NCBI GenBank assembly: GCA_021413845.1
Contig: JAIOPP010000149.1
Location: forward strand, 1-54,655
Length of the DNA: 54,655 nucleotides
Source of the DNA: Planctomycetia bacterium
GTDB taxonomy: Bacteria > Planctomycetota > Planctomycetia > Pirellulales > PNKZ01
Direction of reading: 5' to 3'
Shown: in pieces, positions 18,059-29,000 of the stretch
How the letters are laid out: every line of letters begins with the position of its first letter
How positions within the stretch are numbered: position 1 is the stretch's first letter
Notes under the pieces: generated by a model
Database searches by the model: none
What the model was told of the DNA's origin: nothing
Seen by the model: the letters and a program-made list of their open reading frames with translations, nothing else
Position numbers and translations under genes: made by a program

Positions 18059-19705
18059 ATGAATCGCCGAGAATTCTGCTTAACGACCTTGGCCGGCGTA
18101 GCCGCTCTCGGAGGTTCCGAAACGGTTTTCGGCGCGGAGGCCGGTAAATCCGTCGCCGCCGCGGAAGGGGAACTGCTCTACAACGGCATCCGGCTCCCCG
18201 CCGCTTGGCCGCCGACCGGCAGCAATAGTACGCTGCATCTTCCGAGCACGCCGCCGTATCTCACGAGTCCGCCGGCGGTGATTAAGATCGACGTCGGGCG
18301 GCAGTTGTTCGTCGACGATTTTCTGATCGAGAAAAGTACGCTGACTCGGACGTTTCATCGGCCCGACTATCACCCGAGCGGGCCCGTAGTGCGACCGGAT
18401 CAGCCGTGGGAACGGCAGGGAGATTTTCCGATGGCGGCCGTCTTCAGCGACGGCGTGTGGTACGACCCGAAAGATCGGCTGTTCAAGATGTGGTACATGG
18501 GAGGCTATCGGGCCTGCACTTGCTACGCCGTGTCGCAAGACGGCATCGTGTGGGAGAAGCCGAAGCTCGACATTCAAGCCGGCACGAACATCGTCTCGAC
18601 CGGCGATCGCGACTCGGCCATCGTCTGGCTCGACCATGAAGAGCCGGATCCGGCGCGCAGGTACAAGTTGTTCCGCGCGCATCGGGAAGTGATCGACGGT
18701 CGCGGGAACTGGTTCTTTCAGATTCACGTCTCGGCCGACGGCATTCATTGGGGCGACGTAGTGGCGCGGAGCGCGTCGATCTATCCGCGCTCGACCGTGT
18801 TTCGCAATCCGTTTCGCAAGCGCTGGGAATACGGCATTCGAAAAGATTCGAGCACGCAAGTCGGTCGCTGCCGACGCTACTTCGAGTGCGACGACGCCGT
18901 CGGCCAAGCCGAATGGGATCCGAAAGATCGCTCGTGGTGGCTCGGGGCCGATACGCTCGACATTCCGCGCGAGGATACGAAGTTCCCGCCGCAGCTCACG
19001 AACCTCGACGGCGTCGCCTACGAGAGCTTGATCCTCGGCTTGTTCACGCTCTATCGGGGCACGGCTCCCGAAGCGAGCGGCCGGCCGGAGTTGAACGACG
19101 TGTGCCTCGGCTTCAGCCGCGATGGGTTCCACTTCGCGAGGCCGGATCGAAGACCGTTTCTGCCGATGTCGGAGACGAAGGGAGATTGGAATTGGGGGAA
19201 CGTGCAATCGGCCGGCGGCGGTTGCCTCGTCGTCGGCGATAAGCTGCATTTTTATTGCAGCGGCCGGAGCGGCACGCCGGAGAATCGCGAAGCCGGCGGC
19301 TCGACCGGGCTCGCTACCTTACGACGAGACGGCTTCGCGTCGCTCGATGCCGGTGCGGAGGAAGCTTCGGTGACGACCCGGCCGATGACGTTCACGGGGA
19401 AGCATCTGTTCGTGAACGTCGACGCACCGAAAGGGGAGCTCCGAGCCGAGTTGCTCGACGAGCGCGGCGCGCCGCTCATGCCGTTCGCCGCGGCCGATTG
19501 CCTCGCGACGTCAGTCGACTCGACGACGCACAGGATCGCGTGGAAGTCGACCGACGATCTCTCGCCACTCGTCGGCAAGCCGGTGCGGTTTCGCTTCACG
19601 CTCAAGAACGGCCGGCTGTTCGCGTTCTGGGTGAGCCCGGATACGACCGGCGCAAGCCGCGGATATGCCGCCGCCGGTGGGCCGGGAACGACGCAGCCGG
19701 CGTGA
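18059..19705 (+). CDS. exported five-bladed-propeller glycosidase-like protein
   Basis: The 548-residue protein starts at ATG 18059 with a Tat-like leader, MNRREFCLTTLAGVAALGG. The following domain resembles planctomycete proteins annotated as GH32/GH43/GH130-like propellers. It contains FVDDFLIEKSTLTRTFHRP, MAAVFSDGVWYDP, FKMWYMGGYRACTCYAVSQD and YKLFRAHREV. The C-terminal part (about residues 440-530) is a beta-sandwich, with HLFVNVDAPKGELRAELLDE. Acidic residues that might be catalytic cannot be assigned by eye. The gene is divergent from the DUF1592 operon and converges with the large mosaic protein gene 22 bp away. Confidence 0.72.
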   Translation: MNRREFCLTTLAGVAALGGSETVFGAEAGKSVAAAEGELLYNGIRLPAAWPPTGSNSTLHLPSTPPYLTSPPAVIKIDVGRQLFVDDFLIEKSTLTRTFHRPDYHPSGPVVRPDQPWERQGDFPMAAVFSDGVWYDPKDRLFKMWYMGGYRACTCYAVSQDGIVWEKPKLDIQAGTNIVSTGDRDSAIVWLDHEEPDPARRYKLFRAHREVIDGRGNWFFQIHVSADGIHWGDVVARSASIYPRSTVFRNPFRKRWEYGIRKDSSTQVGRCRRYFECDDAVGQAEWDPKDRSWWLGADTLDIPREDTKFPPQLTNLDGVAYESLILGLFTLYRGTAPEASGRPELNDVCLGFSRDGFHFARPDRRPFLPMSETKGDWNWGNVQSAGGGCLVVGDKLHFYCSGRSGTPENREAGGSTGLATLRRDGFASLDAGAEEASVTTRPMTFTGKHLFVNVDAPKGELRAELLDERGAPLMPFAAADCLATSVDSTTHRIAWKSTDDLSPLVGKPVRFRFTLKNGRLFAFWVSPDTTGASRGYAAAGGPGTTQPA

Positions 19706-19727
19706 TCGGACGCTCGGCGCCGGCTCG

Positions 19728-22700
19728 CTACTCCTGCGGAGCCGGGGTGTAGATGAGGTCGGCCGGCGGCAGGCGTGTTTTCACGTCGAGGAAGTCGAGG
19801 TAGCAGCCCCAGCCGCCGTTGCCTTGCATGATCTTGAACACGACTTCGTTGCGGCCGGCCTTGAGCTCGACGGGAATCAGCGTCGAGCCGGCCGAAGCCG
19901 GGTGTGAGCTGTCGTCGTTCATGATGAGCTTGCCGTTGAGCCACGCTTTGCCGCCGTCGTCGGTGCCGGTCGAGAAGATTGCGCTCCCCGCTTTCGGGCT
20001 CTCGACATACACGACCGCATACGCGCTCACGTTGTCGTGAGGGTTGATGTGCTTCGTCAGGTTGAGCATGCCGGAGCTTTCGCCGGCGACGACCTTCCAC
20101 TTCTGCTCGTTACCGAAGCCGTCGACGTGGCTCCGCTTCAGATCGATTCCCGTGGCGATCGACTGCTCGGGCCCGAAGATTTTTTCGATGTCTTTCTCGA
20201 ACGGTCCGATGATCGACCAGAGGCGAACGTTGAGCGGCTGCTCGACCCGGCTGCGAATGCGATTCGCCGTGGCGGCGTAGGTCGCCGTCCAAGGAGCGCG
20301 GGCGAGGTCGACGTTCGGCACCGCGAACGAAACGGTTTGCGATTCATTCGGCGCAACGGGGCCGAACGACTGCGTGATCGGCTCGACGTCGTGCGGCCCT
20401 TTCAGCCGGAGCTCGAGCGTGCCGGAGATCGGCGCATTGCTCAAGTTCTTCACCGCGGCGGCCAGCGGCTGCGCTTTCTTATCGAGCGCGCTCGGCGATT
20501 GCGGCTGCACTTGCACGGGCGAAACGAACTCGACGAACACCGAATCGGTTTCGACGACCGCGGTCTTGTCGGGTGCGCCGTACTTTTCGACGCCGATGAA
20601 GTAGGCGTCGATCGGCAGCCGGCCGGCATCCAAGATCGACGACGGCTCGACCTCGAGCATGGTCTCGAACTTTGCGCCGGCCGCGATCCCGAACAGGGTT
20701 TCCGGCACGGGCTTCCACCCCTCAGGAACACCGATGCGGAGCTGCGCCGCCAGCGGTTTCGCGAGGTGGTTGTGAATCGAGACTTGCAACTTTCGCGGAG
20801 CCGGGGCCGATTGCGGATCGGCCGGCGAGATCGAAGCGGCGACTTGCACATCGCCGGCCGGTCCGTAGAGCTCGACTTCGCGGACCATCACCTTCATCGG
20901 CATGCCTTTGCCGCCCCAGGTCTGCCGCAAGATCGTCGTCGCGGCGTCGTCGGGGGCGAAGCCTTGCGTTGCGCGGAGGACGACGAGCCGCAGCTTCGAC
21001 GTCTCCACAGGCTCGAAACGATGCACGAACAGATGGCCGCCGTCGTACCAACTGTTGCCGTTATTCTGACCATGTACGGCCGTGTCGGTCGGCGTGAGAG
21101 GAGTGCGCACTTCGGCAAGCGTTTTCCACTGGCCGGCAACTTCGGCCTGGAGATCGTAATCGAGCAAGGCGCAGAAGTTGTTATCGGCCTGCACGCCGTG
21201 AACCACGGCGGTGTTCACGCGCCGCGGCGTGGGGAGCGCGAGTTCGAGCGTCGGATTGCCTTCGCTCGGCCAATCCCCTTGCCAGATCTTCTTGCCGTCG
21301 GTGCCGCCGTGCGGATGGCCGGCGTTGTAGGTTTCGACGATGCCGTTGTTCAGCAAGGCTAAGCCGTTGGAAGAGGTGCTCGAGTAGGCGACTTGAGCCC
21401 GCAGCGCGATGTTGCGGCCGAAGTCGAGCGGGACCGCCGTGATCGAGCGCTCTTTCTTCGCGCGCAGGTAGACCGGCAATTGCGCGGCCTCGACGACGAC
21501 CTTCCCACCGACCACGGAGACCTGTCCGACATTGCCGAACGGGTCGACAAGTTCCAGCGCATCGGTCCCCGCGGCAGTGAATTCGACCGGCAAGCTCGCA
21601 GCGCCGAGCGTTTGCAGAACGATCGTCTCGGTGTCGCCGGCGACGTAGCGCAGCCCGAGGACTAAGCTGTTGCCGCTCGGGCCGAAGTCCACCGGGCCCA
21701 CGTAGGATTGGCCGGGGGCTTCCGTCATCGCGGAGCGCGTGCGGAGGGCCAGCGCGGCGGGATAAGGACCGCTGCGCGACCAGACGTACGACGGGACGGT
21801 GTTGTAGCCCCCTTCGTTGAGATAGTAATGGTTGTTGAACTTCGGCGGCACTCCGAGCGACTCCAGCAGACTGCGATGCAGCGTCGTCCGCTCGGCTTGC
21901 ACGAGGCCGGTGAAGTTGCCGCCGCGCGAGGCCGAGATGGCCCGCTCGGTTTGCCAAACGGGCTTGTCGCCGATGCCGTACTTCGCGAGCAACTCACGGA
22001 GCGCCCAATATTTCCAGCGCCAGTGTGTCGCGTCGACGCTTTCGTGCCCTTCGTAGTCGTGGATGCTGACGATGTCTAAATACTTCCCACCGCCAGCCTT
22101 CAAAAAGATCTCGATCCACGGCAGCGAGATGCCGCAATGCGAAGGGCCGAGCACCAGCGCCTCGGGATCGGCCGACTTGATGACGGCGTACGAGTTCTTG
22201 AGGAGCGTCGCGTAGTCTTCGGCCGACATCGAGAAGTTCGGCTCGTTCATCACCTCCCAATACTTCACGCGCCCTTTGAGCCGTTCGACGTAGCGGCGAA
22301 TGTTGTCCGGCGTGCAATCCTTCTTGTCGGAGAATTGCAACACGACGGTCGCGCCGAGCTTGACCGCCTCGACGGCGTCGTGCTCGAGCTTGTTCAGGTT
22401 GTCGGACTTGCCCGGCTGGTCGAGCTTCGGGTGCAATCGCATGTTCGACAGGCCGCAAAACATCTGCCGCGGCGCATCGTCCCAACTGCCATTCGCCTCG
22501 CCGGCCGCGAGTCGCGACTTCATCTGCGCGTAAGCCGGCGTAACACCGAGATGTTCGCCGACCGAAAGAAGCTTCTTGCCGTCGATGCTGCAATCGCAGG
22601 TGATCGTGTACCAACCGAACTTCGGCGGGGTGAACGAGAACGTATGCTCGACATCTTTCCCTTGCGGCAGCGCAAGGTCGAATTTCCCCTGGTCGACGAT

Positions 22701-23954
22701 CTTGCCCCACGCGTCTTGAAACCGGTAACCGACCTCGACCGCGCCGATCTGCCGATTCGCCGCGGCGACCTGAAACTTGAGCCCGATCGGCTGGAGATCG
22801 TAAGCGGTGTTGTAGGGTAGCGGCACGACGATCGAGGGCTTGAAGCCCAGCAGCAGGGCGTTCCGTTCGCGCACCCCTTTGCCGCCGGAATGCAGGAAGT
22901 CGGCCTTCGCGCGGATGAGGGCCGGCGTCGGGCGATAGAACTTATAGTGGACGTGCTGCGGATCGCGCGATTCCGGAAACGCGGCCCACAGCCGATCGTG
23001 TGGGTCGATCGCCAGCGGCACGAACGAGCTATGAATGCTCCAAGGGTCGGCCCATTTGAATTGTCCGTCGCGCTGCCGGACGACGGTGAACGAGGCGTCG
23101 TATTTCGTCACCAAGCCGGGATTACCCCAGGTCATCGTGTAGACGTTTCCTTCCGAATCGGTCGCGACCGAATGCAGCGGCTCGCTCCCGTCGTCGTTGC
23201 GCGTGCTGCTTCCCGCGCCGGCCGTGCGGAGCAGCTTGCCCGTCGGGCTGAAGACGTAGATCTGATTGAGATCGGCCAAGAAGATGAAGTTCCCTTTCGG
23301 ATCAATCGCAAGATCGACGATGTTGTCCAACTTCTTTTCGAGCTGGATGCCGATGCCGGACGAGCCGTCGGATTTGATCGTCTCGATCCGCTCGCCGCCG
23401 AGCCACGACTTCCCCTTGCCGCGCCGCGACTCGATCACGTATGTCGGGCCGTCTTTACCGTAAGCGGGAACCGCGATCGCGGCGGCCCCTGCGACCGGAA
23501 TGCTGCGGAAGCCTCGGCCGTCGGAATGGATTTGCCACACGCGATCCGCTTCCGGTTGCGTGACGAAGATCTCGCCGGCGTGGTTGACGACGATTCTTTG
23601 CGGGACGTTCTTCTCGCCGAGCGCGGCGGAGCCGACGGCCGCATCGTCGAGCGAGCGCTCGCTGAGAAAGCGCCCGTCGTTGTCGAACTTTTGGATGCGC
23701 CGGTTGCCGGAGTAAGTCTTCGTTTTCTGATCGTACTTCGGACCATCGAGCACGTAGAGATTGCCGGCCCGATCGAAGGCGAAATCGTAGACGACGGTGA
23801 ACTGCCCCGGCCCCGTGCCGGGCCCGCCGAACTCCAGATCGCAGCCGTCGCTGATGGCCTGCACCGGCTGCGCGCCGGAAAGAGAGATTGCGACGAAGAG
23901 AGGTAACGATACGCCGAGCCGCACGGCTCGCAAAAACAGAGGGACGATGGGCAT
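19728..23954 (-). CDS. large exported NHL-propeller / glycoside hydrolase / discoidin-like mosaic protein
   Basis: This 1408-residue protein has a signal peptide after ATG 23954 (MPIVPLFLRAVRLGVSLPLF). Residues about 40-330 are NHL-type propeller repeats (GNLYVLDG, GEIFVTQPEADRVWQI, GNVYTMTW). From about 500 to 720 there is a TIM-barrel glycosidase of clan GH-A/GH39 type: WEVMNEPNF carries the acid/base Glu after Asn, and VWQTERA the likely nucleophile Glu. About 850-1060 is an F5/8-type discoidin-like carbohydrate-binding domain. Ig-like modules and a C-terminal domain (STGTDDGGKAWLNGKL) follow. It probably degrades a polysaccharide outside the cell. The in-frame ATG at 24005 is less likely because it precedes a polar stretch. 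Confidence 0.8.
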   Translation of the reverse strand: MPIVPLFLRAVRLGVSLPLFVAISLSGAQPVQAISDGCDLEFGGPGTGPGQFTVVYDFAFDRAGNLYVLDGPKYDQKTKTYSGNRRIQKFDNDGRFLSERSLDDAAVGSAALGEKNVPQRIVVNHAGEIFVTQPEADRVWQIHSDGRGFRSIPVAGAAAIAVPAYGKDGPTYVIESRRGKGKSWLGGERIETIKSDGSSGIGIQLEKKLDNIVDLAIDPKGNFIFLADLNQIYVFSPTGKLLRTAGAGSSTRNDDGSEPLHSVATDSEGNVYTMTWGNPGLVTKYDASFTVVRQRDGQFKWADPWSIHSSFVPLAIDPHDRLWAAFPESRDPQHVHYKFYRPTPALIRAKADFLHSGGKGVRERNALLLGFKPSIVVPLPYNTAYDLQPIGLKFQVAAANRQIGAVEVGYRFQDAWGKIVDQGKFDLALPQGKDVEHTFSFTPPKFGWYTITCDCSIDGKKLLSVGEHLGVTPAYAQMKSRLAAGEANGSWDDAPRQMFCGLSNMRLHPKLDQPGKSDNLNKLEHDAVEAVKLGATVVLQFSDKKDCTPDNIRRYVERLKGRVKYWEVMNEPNFSMSAEDYATLLKNSYAVIKSADPEALVLGPSHCGISLPWIEIFLKAGGGKYLDIVSIHDYEGHESVDATHWRWKYWALRELLAKYGIGDKPVWQTERAISASRGGNFTGLVQAERTTLHRSLLESLGVPPKFNNHYYLNEGGYNTVPSYVWSRSGPYPAALALRTRSAMTEAPGQSYVGPVDFGPSGNSLVLGLRYVAGDTETIVLQTLGAASLPVEFTAAGTDALELVDPFGNVGQVSVVGGKVVVEAAQLPVYLRAKKERSITAVPLDFGRNIALRAQVAYSSTSSNGLALLNNGIVETYNAGHPHGGTDGKKIWQGDWPSEGNPTLELALPTPRRVNTAVVHGVQADNNFCALLDYDLQAEVAGQWKTLAEVRTPLTPTDTAVHGQNNGNSWYDGGHLFVHRFEPVETSKLRLVVLRATQGFAPDDAATTILRQTWGGKGMPMKVMVREVELYGPAGDVQVAASISPADPQSAPAPRKLQVSIHNHLAKPLAAQLRIGVPEGWKPVPETLFGIAAGAKFETMLEVEPSSILDAGRLPIDAYFIGVEKYGAPDKTAVVETDSVFVEFVSPVQVQPQSPSALDKKAQPLAAAVKNLSNAPISGTLELRLKGPHDVEPITQSFGPVAPNESQTVSFAVPNVDLARAPWTATYAATANRIRSRVEQPLNVRLWSIIGPFEKDIEKIFGPEQSIATGIDLKRSHVDGFGNEQKWKVVAGESSGMLNLTKHINPHDNVSAYAVVYVESPKAGSAIFSTGTDDGGKAWLNGKLIMNDDSSHPASAGSTLIPVELKAGRNEVVFKIMQGNGGWGCYLDFLDVKTRLPPADLIYTPAPQE

Positions 23955-24207
23955 CGGTCTGTGCTTAGGGCTTGGTGATGGAACGGCTAATGAAAACCGA
24001 TCCATCGTATCCTAAGAAAGTGGAGGCGTCCAAACGTCACGCAGCGGACGATCCGCAACGAAATCCGGATATCGCAGGACGAATTAGGGTTGCTGGATCG
24101 CGCTGCGCGAGGTAAGAATTCGAGCTGGTCGCGTAAGATGCGGCTTGCGGCAGCAAGGCGGTTAGAGAAAGACCGCTAGAGGTTGCGGCCTATATGGAGC
24201 GCATGTC

Positions 24208-24747
24208 GTGGATAGCCGCAGCTTTATCAAGTCGAAGGAGACGAACCACGCTAAGCCTCCGATTCTCGATGCGTTAAATGCCGAGAGTGATCGTGGCTGT
24301 GCTCTAGTTGCCGCCGAATATATCGACGATCAGTTAGGCGAGGTCCTGCTTTTCAGCCTTGTGAAGATGGCGAGTAAGGGTGGCGATCGCGATGCCGTTT
24401 CCAATGTAATACGTCAGTTTTCCGTTGATCTAAAAGCAAAGTCCGGGCTTTGTTTGGCAATCGGTTTGATTAGTTGCGAACTATATCAGTCGATCCAATA
24501 TCTCAAAGACGTGCGCAACTTCATGGCGCATTTCTCCGGCTCGGGCGAACTCAGCGACGATCTAGTACATACTTTCGTAACTACGCTCGCGCCCGAGCTT
24601 CGATCACTGCGAGATTTAAGCCAACAAACAAAGCGAATCTTTGATCAAGCGACCGGACCAGTTATGGCCCGTGAAAATTTCATTGACTCGGTTGCGTGTA
24701 TTTCGGTTTGGCTCAACAAACTTTATACCGAAGCATTGTCGGCGTGA
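24208..24747 (+). CDS. MltR-like helical protein, 179 aa
   Basis: The protein resembles the mannitol operon repressor (MltR) family: NAESDRGCALVAAEYIDDQL matches its opening motif. A central LCLAIGLISCELYQSI and a later DVRNFMAHFSG match the 'IRN.FAH' core. MltR family proteins are helical and cytoplasmic; in most genomes their target is unknown, and no mannitol genes are here. The start is GTG at 24208. Base composition is clearly lower in GC than the neighbours and codon choice is less biased, suggesting recent acquisition or a different origin. It stands alone, with 253 bp of non-coding DNA upstream and 222 bp downstream in which I see nothing recognisable. Confidence 0.72.
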   Translation: MDSRSFIKSKETNHAKPPILDALNAESDRGCALVAAEYIDDQLGEVLLFSLVKMASKGGDRDAVSNVIRQFSVDLKAKSGLCLAIGLISCELYQSIQYLKDVRNFMAHFSGSGELSDDLVHTFVTTLAPELRSLRDLSQQTKRIFDQATGPVMARENFIDSVACISVWLNKLYTEALSA

Positions 24748-24969
24748 TCGCTCCACCTCGACTTGCTGAGTTGCAAACGATGAATGCTTCAACTCGCGAC
24801 GTTAAGGGCATGTTCAGCCATGCGGCAGCCATTTTATCCGGAATGTAAGAGTACCAATCCATACCGTTTGCGAACTTTTCGCAACCCTTACCTGCTGCGG
24901 CTCTTTCCGCGCGCGATCATGCAGCGCAACCGCACGTGGCAGACTTCAAATTAGGGCACTACCGCAGCG

Positions 24970-26010
24970 CTACTTCGCAATCCGAGCGAGCGGCACCATC
25001 AGGAAATGAACCCCTTGGCGGTTCATGAACACCGTGCCGACGTGGTCGGGATCGAGTTGGATCGTGCGGGCGGAGTAGTAGCGCGCGGCGACGTTCGTTT
25101 CCGGCAGCAGTGTGACCGTGCGGTCGCCGTTCCAGGTGAGGCCGTCGTCGGCGGAGAAGTTGTAGCGCAGCCCTTTGTTGTCGTTACCGACGCCCCAGGT
25201 GACGAGCAGCCGGCCGTCTTTCACGACCGTCAGGTATCGGCCTTCCTCGGTGTCTCCCTCGGGGAGGGCCGCGAAGTTTTCGATCGAGGTCCAGGTCTTG
25301 CCGTCGTCCTGCGAGCGAAGCAACACCGGGCCCATCGCCAAGAGGGAGCCGGCGGCCGTGCGCACGATCTGCCTAAACGCATGTTGCTTGCCGCCGGCAA
25401 CCGCAACCGGAAAGACGGTCAACGCGCCCGACTTCGGGTCATACAAGCGGGGCGGTCCTACGCGGAGCGGCAAGAGCCAACGCCCGCCGTCCATCGGCAG
25501 CACGTTGTGCCGCACTGCGCCGAGATGCGTACCATCGACCGGGCCGATCAGCGTTTGCTCGGTCCAAGTGACCCCTTTGTCGGAGCTGAGCGAGTAGAGG
25601 AGGGCCCGTTCGTAGTAGTTGTCTTTCTTCTTGTCGTCGGCGATGTAGTTCCAGGTGACGAGAATACGATCGTCGGGCAGGACGTCGGCCGTGCCGGGAT
25701 AGATCTCGAAGACCTTGACTTCGCGAATCGCGTCGGGCCGTTTGGCCGAAGTCGCAATCGGCTCGGCCGTCGTCCAGGTCGTTCCGCCGTCGGTCGAGCG
25801 CGAACACATCAGGACGTTCGCCCCTTTGAAGACGACGACTAACGTGCCGTCTTTCGTTCGGCAGATCGAAGGATGAACGTGTCCGCCGACCGTTTTATCG
25901 ATGATCGTGATCGGCTTGTCGTCATCGGCGGCATGGCTGATGCCGGTAGGCGCGAACAGCGACGCGAAAACGAAACCGATCGCGGCGGCAAGTCGGGTGT
26001 GCGACATCAT
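24970..26010 (-). CDS. BNR/Asp-box sialidase-like exported protein
   Basis: A 346-residue protein with a signal peptide (RLAAAIGFVFASLFAP). Four Asp-box motifs of the S.D.G.TW type are visible: SRSTDGGTTW, SSDKGVTW, SQDDGKTW and SADDGLTW. This marks a six-bladed sialidase-type propeller. Exo-alpha-sialidase activity is possible, but Asp boxes also occur in other propeller proteins and I cannot confirm the arginine triad. ATG 26010 is chosen because GGAG lies six bases upstream at 26017-26020. It follows the triple beta-helix gene by 62 bp in the same direction, so the two are probably co-transcribed and act together on an external glycan. Confidence 0.82.
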   Translation of the reverse strand: MMSHTRLAAAIGFVFASLFAPTGISHAADDDKPITIIDKTVGGHVHPSICRTKDGTLVVVFKGANVLMCSRSTDGGTTWTTAEPIATSAKRPDAIREVKVFEIYPGTADVLPDDRILVTWNYIADDKKKDNYYERALLYSLSSDKGVTWTEQTLIGPVDGTHLGAVRHNVLPMDGGRWLLPLRVGPPRLYDPKSGALTVFPVAVAGGKQHAFRQIVRTAAGSLLAMGPVLLRSQDDGKTWTSIENFAALPEGDTEEGRYLTVVKDGRLLVTWGVGNDNKGLRYNFSADDGLTWNGDRTVTLLPETNVAARYYSARTIQLDPDHVGTVFMNRQGVHFLMVPLARIAK

Positions 26011-26072
26011 ACATAGCTCCAGGCGGGCGTATGGGAGAGTGCGGTGGCGATAGTGAGCGGCGGCGGGCGCGG

Positions 26073-29000
26073 TTACTTCGCCTTTGCCTGCGTCTTCACC
26101 GGCGTGCTTACTTGGAAGCGGAATTCCTTGAAGGCGTCCGGTTGCAGGCCGATGTCGCGCTTCAAGAGTTCCGGGTTCGTGGCGAAGAACGTATTGAAGT
26201 CGACCTTCACGGCGGCGTCCATCAGCCGATCGGGCGCGAAACCGGGTTTAACTTTCGCATTGGGAGCCGGCCCGGGATCGCCGGCGAAGAGCGGGTCGGC
26301 GAAGAGCGGATCGATGATGTGCTTGCCGAGCTTAGCGACCGGGAAGTCTCTCACCAACGCTCTTTCGCTGAGCGGGAAGATATCGCGGAGCAGATAACAA
26401 TTGTTGTGCTGCCGAAACGCCTCGATCTCGCCGTCGACGCAGAGCAAGCCGAGATTCAGCCGGGCCTTCTTGTCGAACATGTCGGTGAAGATATTGTTGT
26501 CCATCGTCGAAGGCTGCGTCTTCGTGTTGCGCAACACCATGGCGAAGATCATCGGCGCGGCGAACACATTGTTGCGAGCGACGAAGTTGGGGCAACGATA
26601 GATGTAGATCGCTCCCCCCATCTTGTTCGTATTTACGCAGTTGGTGATGGTGAGGTTCTCGGTGAAGTAAGCGTCGACCGATTCGGCCGAGTAGCCGCCG
26701 CGACCGTCGGAGAGGCAGCGGCTGATTTCGATATCGCTCCCTTCATAGAGATGAAACTCGGCCCCTTTCCCGAGCGGCCAACGGCTATCGGGGAACATAT
26801 TGAAATTGGCGAGGTAGAAGCCGTCGAAGCGAAGATAGCTTTTTCGGCCGACGACGAAAGCGTTGTTGAGAGCCTGCTGAGCCCCATCGAGCTCGACCCG
26901 TTCTCCGGGAATCGAGCGGAACGTGATCGGGGCTCCCTTCGCGCCGGTAGCGCGCATGCGGACCCGCTCCGAGTATTTGCCGCCGGCGATCATGACGGTA
27001 TCCCCGACGTTGACCTTCTCCGACGCACGGCGGATCGTCTTCCACGCTTGCTCGCGCGACAGGCCGGTTCGCGCATCGTCGCCGTCGCCGGCGACGTAGT
27101 AGGTCGCCGGGGGGGCGTCTTGCGCGGCCGTGGTGAATTCGAGCAGATCGTCGGCGAGCGCGACCGGCTGGGCGTCGTACTTCGCGACCATTTCCGTCGG
27201 GATCGAGAGCTTCTTCATGCGAAAGTAATACTTCCGGCCCGGCGTTAGGCCGGTGAAGCTATAGGTGCCGAAGCAGTTGACGTCGTACAGCCCTTTCTTC
27301 TCGCAGGCGGGAGTCTCGCCCCAGGCGAATTCGCAAGTCGCGGGGAGCGAAGTCGTCCATTCGAGGTTGGCCGTCGTCGCACTCACGGAGTGCAGCTTCG
27401 GCTTGTTGACCAGTTGCAGCTCGCGGCGATAGGCCTCGTCGCGATAAGGCCCGATCGCTTTGCCGAGCGGCCCGCCGGCGGTAAACAACTCGGGGTTCTT
27501 CAAAGCAGCGACCCCGTCGACCATGGCGAATTGCGGCGCGAGCTCTTGCGACTTCTGATCGTAGCTCTTGTGCAGATCCGTCAGGCTTCGCTTCGCGCCG
27601 TCGACTTCCCACGCGGCCGCTGCACCGGCGTAGCTGTTGTAGTTCGAATAGGCCACGGAATCGGCCCCGGCGAGCTTAATCGCCGGCGACTGCGCGTTGT
27701 CGTAGAGATTGCCGCTGAGCTGCACTCCGGAACAACGAGCGAGATCCAGCGCGGCTTGTTGAAAGCCGGTGAACGTACAGTGACTCACGGTCAGCGCCCG
27801 AACGTTCGCCGCTTGAATCGCAGTGTTCTTCGCCGAGAACACGCATTGCTGAAACCCGATCGCGCTGCCGTTTTCCAGTTGCACCTGATCGGCAAAGCGA
27901 ACTCGCGCGAATTGCAACGAACTGGCCCCCTTGATGCGAACCGCACCTTCGACGACGGCCGCGCCGGTGCCGCGCCCGCGCACGATGATCGGAGCTTTCG
28001 CACTTCCCGAGGCTTGCAGCTCGAAGCCGCCGGCGTAGGTGCCCGGCTCTAGGTAGAGCGTGTCGCCCGGTTCGAGAGTCTTTACGGCACGCGCGATGGT
28101 CTTCCACGCTTTACCGATCGAGAGCCCGTCGGCTCCGTCGTCGCCGGTAGGCTTCACGTAGAAGATGTTCTCGGCATACTGCACCGGGCCTCGATCTACT
28201 CCCTTAGGGCCGGTCTTGCGGAAGCGCGAGGTCGCTTGCAGGCGATAGTCGTAATTGTCAGGGTCGGCGAACTCGTTGCGCGGCTCGAGCTCGGTCTCTT
28301 TTTCCAAGATGATGTAGTCGGTCGACGGATGCTCGACGTGAGCCGAACGGCCCACGATGCTGCGTAGCAGATTCGTCGAGTGGACGTTCCCCCTCGTCGT
28401 GCAGTTCTCGACGACATGAAAGTATTCGTAGCCGGTCTTGATCTTGAAGTCGGCCGTTTGATTCCCCCACGCGAGATTGTTCGTCAGGCGGCTCATCTTC
28501 TCGGGCACGTTTCCGCCGTCGTCGGCTCCCGGCGGTGCGCCGCCGGTGCCGTAAATGTTGATGCCGTACATGCCGTTGAGAAACGCCGTTGAATCCCGGA
28601 TCGTGTCGCGTCGAGCGCCGAAGATCGAGATCCCGCCCATGTCGCCGAAAGCGAACGCGGAATTGTTTCCCCAAGCCGTGCAACGCTCGACGACGTTTTC
28701 GCCGCTGCCCGGCTCACCGGAATTCATGCCGATGCCCCAGCCGTTCAAATACGCTCGGCAATCGCGGATCGTACATTGGTGGCCCGACAGCAGGAACATG
28801 CCCCACACGCTGCCGGCCGTTCCCATGGTGTAGTGAATGACTTTCATCGAGCTGAAGCCCGTCACGGTGATTCCCTCGATCACGACGCGCTTCGCGCCGA
28901 CCAAGTAGATGCCGTTGTTGGGATTGATCGCCACGCTATAGCGATGCGTCTCGATCGGCTTCATGTCCGACGTCGAAACGTAGAGCTTGCCGCCGGCGAT

